DNA of 9,866 bases, taken from Geobacter sp. (GTDB taxonomy: Bacteria; Desulfobacterota; Desulfuromonadia; Geobacterales; DSM-12255). The position numbers and the translations under genes were made by a program. Below are positions 1 to 6,349 of the stretch, in pieces. The notes beneath the pieces were generated by a model that worked only from the letters and a program-made list of their open reading frames with translations, had not been told where the DNA came from and searched no databases. The DNA lies in the NCBI GenBank assembly GCA_012026855.1, contig VEOV01000051.1:1-9866 (forward strand). The letters run 5' to 3'. Within the stretch, counting starts at the first letter, position 1. Every line of letters starts with the position of its first letter.

Positions 1-398
1 GCCCCGTCCAGGCTGATCTGCAGCGTAAGACCGGGGAAATCCAGCTCCCTGAGCGCCGTCACATCGTCAGCTGTCCAGAGCAGGCCGTTTGTTTGTATGG
101 CCACTGTTTCCATGCCAAGTGAGCGGGCAAACTGCAGCAGCCGCAACCAGCCAGGATGGCAGAGCGGTTCTCCGCCGGTCAGACAGACCGCTTCACCTTC
201 CAGCTCAACAAATTCGGTCAGGAGCCGCCGCAGCGTCCGCTCCGGGACATGGCCGGCACTGCGCTCCTCCCCTGCCTCCACCAGACAATGTTCGCACGTC
301 AGGTTGCAGGCTCCGGTGATTGCCATGGTAATAATGCGCGGGGTGTGCAGACCGGCCTCGCGAAGAGCTCGCAGTGCAGCCTGTGCGGCGACAGACAT
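1..398 (-). CDS. Radical SAM protein, N-terminal part (cut by window edge)
   Basis: The reverse strand is open from an ATG at 398 to the window edge, giving about 132 residues. A clear AGGAGG ribosome binding site lies 8 bases before this ATG, which fixes the start. Residues near 30-37 read CNLTCEHC, the CxxxCxxC motif that binds the SAM-cleaving 4Fe-4S cluster, and about 40 residues later comes TGGEPL, the SAM-binding GGE motif. A QTNG stretch and the ISLDG strand further fit the radical SAM barrel. The C-terminal part, which would show any auxiliary-cluster (SPASM) domain and so the substrate class, is missing. It follows MoaA and MOSC genes on the same strand, so a role in maturing a pterin-dependent enzyme is possible; archaeal tungsten aldehyde oxidoreductase loci carry a PqqE-like radical SAM gene. 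The family call is firm; the function is inference. Confidence 0.9.
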   Translation of the reverse strand, partial: MSVAAQAALRALREAGLHTPRIITMAITGACNLTCEHCLVEAGEERSAGHVPERTLRRLLTEFVELEGEAVCLTGGEPLCHPGWLRLLQFARSLGMETVAIQTNGLLWTADDVTALRELDFPGLTLQISLDG

Positions 399-448
399 GG
401 GATTAACCTCCTGGCTCAAAGCCGGGGCGACAGGTAAAGGCGCCAGAG

Positions 449-465
449 ACAGCCCTCAGGGCTGT
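449..465. repeat. Perfect 7-bp inverted repeat upstream of radical SAM gene
   Basis: ACAGCCC and GGGCTGT form perfect arms around a 3-base centre. It lies about 50 bases before the radical SAM start and its right arm shares four bases with the first direct repeat at 462-471. No T run follows on either strand, so it does not look like an intrinsic terminator; it may be an operator or a leader hairpin. Confidence 0.5.
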
Positions 466-489
466 AGCGATATTACTCACTGTAGCGAT
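462..489 (-). promoter_or_regulatory. Tandem ModE-like half-sites (two copies of ATCGCTACAG)
   Basis: The ten bases CTGTAGCGAT occur at 462-471 and again at 480-489, 18 bases apart. On the reverse strand they read ATCGCTACAG, whose first seven bases equal the ATCGCTA core that I recall as the half-site of the molybdate-responsive regulator ModE in delta-proteobacteria. The copies are direct, not inverted, and lie about 65-90 bases before the radical SAM start. Molybdenum control would suit the Moco genes next door. The repeat is seen directly; the ModE assignment is inference. No clear -35/-10 or sigma54 promoter was found for this gene, so the promoter between 399 and 674 stays unlocated. 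Confidence 0.4.
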
Positions 490-625
490 TTTCCCCATTA
501 AACCTTGAGTTTGCACAAGAAAAGAGGCAGTAAGCAGGATAAACATGGAAATTACGGTTTATTTGAGGAGAAACAGTCCCCGCTCAGTACCGCCGAGGGG
601 GAGATAAATTCGATTTAAAATCTGC

Positions 626-646
626 ACTGGGTAATTTTTCCCCAGT
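626..646 (-). terminator. Weak hairpin after the MOSC gene, possible terminator
   Basis: ACTGGG and CCCAGT pair across a 9-base loop, 29 bases past the MOSC stop codon. On the reverse strand the stem is followed only by GCAGATTTT, a poor U run, so this is at best a weak terminator of the dehydrogenase-to-MOSC operon. Some readthrough into the radical SAM gene is possible. Confidence 0.25.
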
Positions 647-674
647 TGTCATTTTCAGCTGTACAGACAGCGGC

Positions 675-1109
675 TCAGGCAACTATTTCGACGCTGCTTC
701 CGGGCAGAACGACCCCACCCTTAAGCACTCTGGCAAAAATACCCTCTTTGGGCATGACGCAGTCGCCTGCCTGGTAGTATATGGCGCAGCGGGTATGCCA
801 CTCTTTGCCGATCTGTGGCTCCTCAAGCAGCGTCTCCCCCAGAGACAGCCTTGTGCCGACCGGCAGCGTCACCAGCTCGATCCCGCTGGTAGTGATGTTT
901 TCGGCAAAATCCCCGGTGGTAACATCCAGTCCCAGCGCCTGCATCTTGGCAATACTCTCAATGGCAAGCAGGCTCACCTGACGATGCCAGTCACCGGCAT
1001 GGGCATCGCCCACCACACCATGATTTTCGCGCAGCTCGATGGACTCTACCGGGGTCTTTCGTTCACCCTTGTTCTGACTGATACAGACTGCGACTACAGA
1101 AGCTGACAT
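675..1109 (-). CDS. MOSC domain protein (molybdenum cofactor sulfurase C-terminal-like)
   Basis: This 144-residue protein is essentially one MOSC domain, a fold that binds molybdenum-cofactor-related ligands and is thought to handle sulfur through a conserved cysteine. Visible marks are the opening VVAVCIS strand, GVVGDAHAGDWHRQVSLL at about 31-48, GDFAENITTSG at about 66-76, and two cysteines in HTRCAIYYQAGDCVMPKEG (C108 and C117), one of which should be the conserved one. Small stand-alone MOSC proteins of this type are common beside moaA, mog and moeA genes in anaerobes. I chose the ATG at 1109 because AGGGGA stands 6 bases upstream and the start lies 13 bases after the moaA stop; a longer in-frame extension into moaA has no family support. 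It is the last gene of the alcohol dehydrogenase operon. Family certain, exact reaction unknown. Confidence 0.88.
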   Translation of the reverse strand: MSASVVAVCISQNKGERKTPVESIELRENHGVVGDAHAGDWHRQVSLLAIESIAKMQALGLDVTTGDFAENITTSGIELVTLPVGTRLSLGETLLEEPQIGKEWHTRCAIYYQAGDCVMPKEGIFARVLKGGVVLPGSSVEIVA

Positions 1110-1122
1110 ATTAATCCCCTGG

Positions 1123-2100
1123 TCACCCGCCGATTGCTGCCATGGCAAAGGTGCTGTAATTTTGTTCCTCTCCTGCAAGCTCATGCTGTCTGGGTTTGCA
1201 GGCAACCACCCTGCGCAGGGCTGCTTCGAGGCCATCCTGATCGCCACTCGCCAGATAAGGTTTGAGATCTAGCCCGTCGTCAGAGAAGAGACAGCCCCGC
1301 ACCCGGCCTGATGATGTCACCCTGATACGGTTGCAATCTTCGCAAAAATGGCCGCTGACCGCCGTAATGATGCCGATCTGGCCGGCTGCCCCGTTGATAC
1401 GGAAACCGCGGGCCGGTCCGGCAAGACCATCCCGTCCCTCGGTGGTGAAACTGTAGCGCTGGCCGATCTGCTCCAGGATCGATTCGCCGGAAACGACCCG
1501 TGACTGCCAATCTTCAGAGCGAAGCGACGGCATGTATTCGATGAAACGGACCGTAATCTGCCTCTCCAAGGTCAAGGCGGCGAAATCCAGTATTTCGGTG
1601 TCATTAATGCCACGCATGACCACCATATTAATCTTGACCGGAAAGCCGGCCTGCTCGGCTGCCTGAATCCCGGCCAGCACCCGCTTCAGGTCGGCGCCCC
1701 TGGTTATGGCGGCAAAAGTATCCGGCTGCAGCGAATCCAGACTGATATTAAGGCGCTGCACTCCAGCCCGACGCAGCTCTGCAGCCATCTCCGGCAAAGC
1801 CAGGCCATTGGTGGTCAGGACAAGCTGTTTGAGCCCGGAAATAGCTGCCAGTTGCTGCAGAAAGTAGATAATCCCTTTGCGTACCAGTGGCTCGCCACCG
1901 GTGACCCTGATCTTTTCGATGCCATTGGCCACCGCTGCTCGAGCAATCTGCAGCAACTCCTCGTAGCTGAGCACATCATTATGGCTGCAGAGCTGAACCC
2001 CTTCAGCAGGCATGCAGTAAACGCAACGCATATTACAACGGTCGGTCACCGATAACCGTAAATAGTTGATATTCCTGCCATATGAGTCGGTGAATTCCAT
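1123..2100 (-). CDS. moaA: GTP 3',8-cyclase MoaA (molybdenum cofactor step 1)
   Basis: MoaA is the radical SAM enzyme that turns GTP into 3',8-cyclo-GTP, which MoaC converts to cyclic pyranopterin, the first intermediate of Mo and W pterin cofactors. In the 325-residue product, CNMRCVYC (C22, C26, C29) binds the SAM cluster, TGGEPL is at 67-72, and the second cluster ligands C253, C256 and C270 keep the CxxCx13C spacing characteristic of MoaA. The chain ends in the essential GG tail. Length is normal. I use the ATG at 2100: GGAG lies 6 bases before it, whereas the in-frame ATG at 2115 has no ribosome binding site. It begins 20 bases after the response regulator stop, inside a regulated alcohol dehydrogenase operon and without moaC or moaE, so it is probably a dedicated second copy (inference). 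Product call very secure. Confidence 0.96.
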   Translation of the reverse strand: MEFTDSYGRNINYLRLSVTDRCNMRCVYCMPAEGVQLCSHNDVLSYEELLQIARAAVANGIEKIRVTGGEPLVRKGIIYFLQQLAAISGLKQLVLTTNGLALPEMAAELRRAGVQRLNISLDSLQPDTFAAITRGADLKRVLAGIQAAEQAGFPVKINMVVMRGINDTEILDFAALTLERQITVRFIEYMPSLRSEDWQSRVVSGESILEQIGQRYSFTTEGRDGLAGPARGFRINGAAGQIGIITAVSGHFCEDCNRIRVTSSGRVRGCLFSDDGLDLKPYLASGDQDGLEAALRRVVACKPRQHELAGEEQNYSTFAMAAIGG

Positions 2101-2120
2101 TTTATTCTCCAGCATGCCGG

Positions 2121-3494
2121 CTACTGCTCCAGGCCGAACCGCTCCAGCTTAGTGTAGAGGGTCTTGCGATCAATTTCCAGCACCTTGGCTGCCCGGCTTT
2201 TGTTCCCTTCCACCTTCTCCAGCACCTGTTGAATATGATCCCGTTCAATAACCCAGAGAGGCATGATCTGCGCATCTGCAGCGACCTGAGGAGCCGCTTG
2301 CGCGTAAATCCGGGGCGGGGCGAACGGCAGCAGATCCACGGTAATTATCGGTTCACTCGCCAGGATACTGGCACGACGGATGGTGTTACGCAGCTCCCGG
2401 ACGTTACCTGGCCAGGAGTAGGCACAGAGGGCGGCCATGGTTTCCGGGGTGATCTCCCAGTTGATCGGGCCACTGTCATTGGATGATTTAAGGAAATAAT
2501 AGGAAAGCGGAATGATATCCTCCGGCCTTTCCCGCAGCGGGGGTATGTTTATTTGCAGCAGGTTGATACGGTGAAACAGATCCTCCCTGAATTCACCCCG
2601 GCTGACACAATCCTCCAGATTCTTGTTTGAGGCAAAGACAAAGCGAACATTGACGCTGATATCGTGGTTGCCCCCCATGCGGCGGAACGTGCCTGTCTCC
2701 AGGATGCGCAGCAGCTTTACCTGGACATCCAGAGGCATTTCCGAAACTTCATCCATGAACAGGGTGCCGTTGTCAGCCAGCTCGAACAGTCCGGCCCGCC
2801 CCTTGTTGGCGCCGGTAAAGGCCCCCTGAACATGGCCGAACAGTTCACTTTCGGCAGTATTGACGTTCAACCGGCCACAGTTGACCGTGACAAAGGATTT
2901 GTTAACCCGGTGACTGTCATCATGCACTGCACGGGCAAACAGCTCCTTGCCGGCGCCGCTCTCACCGCAGATCAGCACATGCTCATCAGTCGGGCCGAAG
3001 CGTCTCACGGTTTCCAATACCTTCTGGATAACCTGGCTTTTGCCGACAATGCGGTGCTGATCCAGTTTATTGATTTCAAGTTTCAGGTTGATGTTTTCAT
3101 AGCGGAGCCGGTTCTTTTCATAGGCTTTGTCGATCACCATCTCCAGCTCATCCAGCTTTACCGGTTTGGTGAGATAATCGTAAGCCCCCTGCTTGATGCA
3201 TTCCACAGCGGTCTCGATAGTGCCGTGACCGGTGAAGACAATAATCTCCGGTAGAATGGACTCGGAGCGCATCTGCTTGAGCACTTCCACTCCATCCATG
3301 CCGGGCATCTTCATGTCAAGCAGGACGACGTTAAAGGCCTCCTGCCGGTATTTTATCAAGCCGGTCTCGCCATCAGGAGCCGAGCCTACCTTGTAACCGC
3401 TCCGTGCCAGTTCTATTTCAAGAAGCTCCCGAAGCGGCCTTTCATCTTCAACAATCAGTATTTTCGCTTCTTTTCGAGCCGGCACTACTGTCAT
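2121..3494 (-). CDS. Sigma54-dependent response regulator (NtrC/AtoC type)
   Basis: This 457-residue transcription activator has three domains. The receiver (about 10-125) carries the acidic pair E16/D17, phosphoacceptor D60 in VLLDMKMPGMDG and K110 in LTKP. The AAA+ domain (about 148-380) has Walker A GESGAGKE (177-184), the sigma54-contacting GAFTGA loop (224-229), Walker B LFMDEV (245-250) and the FREDLFHRIN and WPGNVREL stretches. A Fis-type helix-turn-helix fills about 420-455. All key residues are intact, so it should bind upstream sites and use ATP to open sigma54 promoters. Its ATG overlaps the kinase stop by four bases (ATGA), which points to translational coupling and a cognate pair. 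The sigma54 promoters found at 6205, 5938 and 9728 are its natural candidate targets; that link is inference. Confidence 0.97.
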   Translation of the reverse strand: MTVVPARKEAKILIVEDERPLRELLEIELARSGYKVGSAPDGETGLIKYRQEAFNVVLLDMKMPGMDGVEVLKQMRSESILPEIIVFTGHGTIETAVECIKQGAYDYLTKPVKLDELEMVIDKAYEKNRLRYENINLKLEINKLDQHRIVGKSQVIQKVLETVRRFGPTDEHVLICGESGAGKELFARAVHDDSHRVNKSFVTVNCGRLNVNTAESELFGHVQGAFTGANKGRAGLFELADNGTLFMDEVSEMPLDVQVKLLRILETGTFRRMGGNHDISVNVRFVFASNKNLEDCVSRGEFREDLFHRINLLQINIPPLRERPEDIIPLSYYFLKSSNDSGPINWEITPETMAALCAYSWPGNVRELRNTIRRASILASEPIITVDLLPFAPPRIYAQAAPQVAADAQIMPLWVIERDHIQQVLEKVEGNKSRAAKVLEIDRKTLYTKLERFGLEQ

Positions 3495-4693
3495 AGCGGA
3501 AGCCTCACAATGAATTTAGATCCCTTACCCACCTTGCTTTCCACGAAAATCTCACCGCCATGCCGCTTGATGATGTTGTAACTGACTGCCAGACCAAGGC
3601 CAACATTTTTCCCCACCGCCTTAGTGGTAAAGAACGGTTCCCATATCTGTTCCAGCACTGCAGGGAGCATGCCGCAACCGCTGTCACTGATTGTGGCAGT
3701 AATAAATTTATCTTCCTGCAAAGTTGTTTCTATTTCCACAACACCGTAACCATCAATAGACTGCAACGCGTTCATGATCAGATTGAGAAAAACCTGCCGC
3801 AGACCGGATGCATCACCCATGAACAACGGCAAATCAGGCTGCAGCTTCTCCCGCAGTTCTATCTTTTCATTGCGGGCTTTATGACGAACAAGTTCAAGTA
3901 CTTCATTAAATATCCCGTTCAGATTTACCGGGCCAACGGCGCCATCTGATTTCCGGCTGAAACTGAGCAGACTGTCGATTATCCCCTTGCAGCGATAAGA
4001 CTCCCGGATAATAATTTCCAGATATTTTTTGAAATCCTGGAGCCGGTTGTCATCGTCTAGATCCGGTTCATCACGAAACCGTCTCAGTAACGCCTCAGAG
4101 TAGCCGGCAACCGAGGTGAGCGGGTTATTGATTTCATGGGCCACGCCGGCGGCAAGCATGCCGATGCTGGAGAGTTTTTCGGCCTGCAGCAGCTGCAATT
4201 CATTGAGGCGCTTGTCGGTCACATCGCGGATAAAAACAAGCGCCCGGGTCTTCTCGTTGAGATCGTCTATGGGGGTGGCGGTAACATCAAAATAGCGCGT
4301 GTCTCTGTCTCCAGATGAAAAAGAGAAGGATATCTGGGAGTTGTTACCATGCAGAGCCTGTTCGACCGGACAGTTCATTGGATCTGATTCAGACTGGGGA
4401 TGAAAAAGCTCTCGGCACGCCATGCCGAGAACCGTCTCTTCAGGGAAGAGCAGAGGTGCAACTCGATTACGGTGCTGCACGCAGCCTTCATGGTCGTAGA
4501 TTACGACCGGATCACTGATGGCATTAAAAACGGCCTGCAACTCACCGGTCTTGATCCTGAGCCCAAGGTTGGCCGCTTCCAGCTCATGAACCTTCTGCTT
4601 GACATCGGAATAAAAGCCGATCTTCGAGCTTTCCAGGCCCAGCAACCGCTCAAGAGCCAGTTCATCAACCTTTGTCCGTTTGGCCTCAGCCAT
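3491..4693 (-). CDS. Soluble PAS-domain sensor histidine kinase (NtrB type)
   Basis: The 400-residue product has no membrane segment or signal peptide, so it should sense a cytoplasmic signal. An N-terminal coiled-coil-like helix (about 30-50) leads into a PAS domain (about 50-160), which ends in the usual FIRDVTD linker. The dimerisation helix holds H186 in AHEINNPL, the phosphorylated histidine. The ATPase domain shows the N box (N304 and N308 in NLIMNAL), G1 DSGCG (337-341), the PFFTTK F box (353-358) and G2 GLGLAV (365-370). All are complete. The PAS domain contains C71, C93 and C108, the last in a CP motif, which may bind a metal or respond to redox state (inference). Its ATG follows the dehydrogenase stop with no gap (TAAATG), and a GGAAAGGG ribosome binding site sits inside the dehydrogenase gene. 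It should phosphorylate the regulator encoded just after it. Confidence 0.96.
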   Translation of the reverse strand: MAEAKRTKVDELALERLLGLESSKIGFYSDVKQKVHELEAANLGLRIKTGELQAVFNAISDPVVIYDHEGCVQHRNRVAPLLFPEETVLGMACRELFHPQSESDPMNCPVEQALHGNNSQISFSFSSGDRDTRYFDVTATPIDDLNEKTRALVFIRDVTDKRLNELQLLQAEKLSSIGMLAAGVAHEINNPLTSVAGYSEALLRRFRDEPDLDDDNRLQDFKKYLEIIIRESYRCKGIIDSLLSFSRKSDGAVGPVNLNGIFNEVLELVRHKARNEKIELREKLQPDLPLFMGDASGLRQVFLNLIMNALQSIDGYGVVEIETTLQEDKFITATISDSGCGMLPAVLEQIWEPFFTTKAVGKNVGLGLAVSYNIIKRHGGEIFVESKVGKGSKFIVRLPL

Positions 4694-5857
4694 TTAGAAT
4701 GCCCTTTCCAGTAATGCCAGTAGATCCTTTTCATCGGCCTGCCTTGGGGAGGTGACAATGCAGACATCTTTCAGCGCCTTTTTGGCAAGCTCAGGGAGGT
4801 CTTCTTTCTTTACCCCAATACTTCGCAGACTACGGGGAGCCCTGGCAGCCTCCAGCATGGCGTCAAGCCGTTCCTCCACAATTTCAGCGGCATTATCTGC
4901 CGAACCATCGGCACGGTGGCCCAATCCCCAGGCAAGTTCCGGCAGTTTTTCGGCAACAACCGGTATGTCGTATTTGATCACTTCCGGCAGCAGGATTGCA
5001 TTGATACTGCCGTGGTTGGCGTCATACAGCCCCCCGATAGGATGGGCCAGAGCATGGACGATGCCGAGCAGTGAGTTGGAAAAAGCCATGCCGGCATGGA
5101 GACTGGCTCTGGCAAGATTCTCCAGATCTTCAGGCCGATGCTCCCTGACCGCAGCCACCATGCTCTGGGAAACCAGACGCAACGCCTTAATGGCATGCAC
5201 ATCGGTCAGTGAAGTCGAGGCGACTGAAAAAAACGCCTCCAATGCGTGGCTGAGAGCGTCAGTGGCAGTAGTGCAGACAAATTCTTCCGGCAGTGTTGCC
5301 AGAATATCCGGATCAGTCAGGCTGATATCAGGAGCCACACAACGGTTCATGATCGTCAGTTTGCAACGCTGTTCAGTATCGTTGATGATGGCAAACTGGG
5401 AGACATCGGAACCGGTACCGCAGGTTGTCGGGCAGAGCACCAGAGGCGGCAGCGGCCTGATAATACTATCCGGACCGACATAATCCTGAATCCGGCCACC
5501 ATTCGACACCAATATGGCAATCCCCTTGGCAGCGTCCATGGAACTGCCCCCGCCAAGACCGACGATAACATCCGCACCCTGCCGGACATATTCAAGGGCG
5601 CCGCGGGTAACCTCATGGTCTTTCGGATTTGAAGTAATGCCATCATAGAGAACAACTTCCAGACCGGCTTCCATGATATACTTGAGCGCCTTATCCACCC
5701 AACCGGCATCAAAGAGCCCCTGATCGCTGACCAGAAAAACTTTATGCCCTCCGAGGCGACGGGCACAAACCCCGATCTGGCTGAGCAGACCACGACCGAA
5801 AATTATTTCCGGCACTTCGAACTTACAGTGATGCATGCCTTCCTTAGTGTTATCCAT
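4694..5857 (-). CDS. Iron-containing (group III) alcohol dehydrogenase
   Basis: This cytoplasmic enzyme should interconvert an alcohol and its aldehyde with NAD(P). In the 387-residue form the nucleotide-binding GGGSSMD lies at 102-108 and the four metal ligands D200 and H204 (in TDALSHALEAFF), H268 (in GIVHALAHPIGG) and H282 (in DANHGSIN) keep the spacing of lactaldehyde reductase FucO. The CPTTCGTGSDVS stretch is also typical. Length is standard for the family, which covers ethanol, propanediol, butanol and lactaldehyde dehydrogenases; the substrate cannot be told. Start choice: the ATG at 5857 has GAGGGG close before it, the ATG at 5836 has AAGGAAGG, and the more upstream in-frame ATGs at 5887 and 5878 have no good ribosome binding site. 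As first gene of an operon with its own two-component system and Moco genes, it probably defines the pathway the system controls. Confidence 0.96.
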   Translation of the reverse strand: MDNTKEGMHHCKFEVPEIIFGRGLLSQIGVCARRLGGHKVFLVSDQGLFDAGWVDKALKYIMEAGLEVVLYDGITSNPKDHEVTRGALEYVRQGADVIVGLGGGSSMDAAKGIAILVSNGGRIQDYVGPDSIIRPLPPLVLCPTTCGTGSDVSQFAIINDTEQRCKLTIMNRCVAPDISLTDPDILATLPEEFVCTTATDALSHALEAFFSVASTSLTDVHAIKALRLVSQSMVAAVREHRPEDLENLARASLHAGMAFSNSLLGIVHALAHPIGGLYDANHGSINAILLPEVIKYDIPVVAEKLPELAWGLGHRADGSADNAAEIVEERLDAMLEAARAPRSLRSIGVKKEDLPELAKKALKDVCIVTSPRQADEKDLLALLERAF

Positions 5858-5937
5858 TTTCCCCTCAGAGAAATTCATTTGCACCATTAAGGGTCTTCTA
5901 TTGCTACCATCCCATAGCCAGAGCCACTTTACGGACT

Positions 5938-5953
5938 AGCAATAGTCATGCCC
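5938..5953 (-). promoter_or_regulatory. Candidate sigma54 promoter of the ADH operon
   Basis: On the reverse strand the bases read GGGCAT, five bases, TTGCT. Compared with the consensus TGGCAC-N5-TTGCW, the -12 element is exact, the -24 element differs at two places, and the invariant GG and GC are exactly 10 bases apart. Transcription would begin near 5926, leaving a leader of about 70 bases before the dehydrogenase ATG. The presence of a sigma54 activator in this very operon raises the likelihood, implying self-regulation. Confidence 0.5.
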
Positions 5954-6033
5954 AAGCAAACATGGTTCTACTCCACTCCACCTCAAAAACAACCCTGCTC
6001 ACTTCTTTCATTATATTTTAGCAAAAACTTGGC

Positions 6034-6055
6034 TGTGGTGGGAGATTTATCCACA
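6034..6055. promoter_or_regulatory. Spaced dyad TGTGG-N12-CCACA, possible activator site
   Basis: Five-base inverted arms TGTGG and CCACA lie 12 bases apart, centred about 90 bases upstream of the leftward and about 160 bases upstream of the rightward sigma54 candidate. That is the usual distance range for enhancer-binding activators. GCTGTGG, which spans the left arm, recurs in the palindrome at 9555-9570 ahead of the third sigma54 promoter. The match is short and may be chance. Confidence 0.25.
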
Positions 6056-6204
6056 ATGTAGTTAAACTCCCCGCTTTTTCCACGACGACCTTCTGCCCTT
6101 CCACATCCGCTAAAAAGGTATTTGTTCAATAATTACTGTGACTTGCCAATAACATAAAACTTTGCCGCTTTCGGGTTCTATCAGGAAGAATATTGTTTAA
6201 TTAA

Positions 6205-6220
6205 TGGCATTGCAGTTGCA
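6205..6220 (+). promoter_or_regulatory. Sigma54 promoter of the porin operon
   Basis: TGGCAT, five bases, TTGCA matches the sigma54 consensus TGGCAC-N5-TTGCW at all positions but one, with GG and GC 10 bases apart. Transcription should start near 6231, about 119 bases before the porin ATG. A sigma54 promoter needs an NtrC-type activator, and one is encoded on the opposite side of this region. Confidence 0.75.
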
Positions 6221-6223
6221 ATG
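6208..6223. repeat. Palindrome over the -12 element of the porin promoter
   Basis: CATTGCA and TGCAATG form perfect 7-base arms around GT, and the palindrome spans the spacer and the -12 element of the sigma54 promoter. CATTGCAGT recurs exactly at 6324-6332. A repressor bound here would compete with RNA polymerase; part of the symmetry may come simply from the TTGCA promoter element. Confidence 0.4.
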
Positions 6224-6242
6224 ACGAGCTGGCAAAGCGAAA

Positions 6243-6257
6243 GACGCGCCGGGCGTC
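6243..6257 (+). other. Short GC-rich hairpin at the 5' end of the porin leader
   Basis: GACGC and GCGTC pair around a 5-base loop, about 12 bases after the predicted transcription start. A stem so near the 5' end could protect the porin mRNA from decay. No regulatory family is recognised. Confidence 0.35.
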
Positions 6258-6302
6258 GATGTAGCATGCACGACATTTAAACCGCAATTTAATTACTACC
6301 AC

Positions 6303-6332
6303 ACTGCAAGGGGTAACTATACCCATTGCAGT
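6303..6332 (+). other. 30-base imperfect hairpin/dyad before the porin ribosome binding site
   Basis: The arms ACTGCAA-G-GGGTA and TACCC-A-TTGCAGT pair over twelve base pairs with one G-A mismatch around the loop ACTA. The structure ends five bases before the AGGGGG ribosome binding site at 6338-6343. As RNA it could control or stabilise porin translation; as DNA it is a large operator-like dyad. There is no U run, so it is not an ordinary terminator. Confidence 0.6.
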
Positions 6333-6349
6333 CAAACAGGGGGATGAGA

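Larger units (their letters stand above)
5858..6349. other. Divergent intergenic control region between the ADH operon and the porin operon
   Basis: The 492 bases between the two divergent starts are AT-rich and hold no credible gene. They contain two opposed sigma54 promoter candidates (5938-5953 leftward, 6205-6220 rightward) about 250 bases apart, a spaced dyad between them, palindromes near the right promoter and a porin leader of about 119 bases with two hairpins. The heptamer CCGCTTT occurs at 6071-6077 and 6165-6171 in similar surroundings (AAACT just upstream of each). Confidence 0.7.

Noticed and set aside
97..501. Plus-strand reading frames over the left end
   Set aside because: They oppose the radical SAM gene, which has CxxxCxxC, GGEP and an AGGAGG site.
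399..674. Moco riboswitch between MOSC and radical SAM genes
   Set aside because: The only stems are two short hairpins; the multi-stem Moco fold cannot be drawn, and no such element precedes moaA either.
1110..1247. Longer N-terminus for the MOSC protein
   Set aside because: It would overlap the moaA 3' end and add 46 residues with no domain; the ATG at 1109 has a good ribosome binding site.
2664..3254. Plus-strand reading frame (196 codons)
   Set aside because: Shadow of the response regulator's conserved receiver and AAA+ domains on the opposite strand.
4752..5483. Long plus-strand reading frame (243 codons)
   Set aside because: It is antisense to the alcohol dehydrogenase, whose metal and NAD motifs are complete; its product is Ser/Arg-rich and resembles no family.
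6326..6349. TTG start for the porin
   Set aside because: It lies in the leader hairpin, lacks a ribosome binding site, and would put polar residues before a standard signal peptide.
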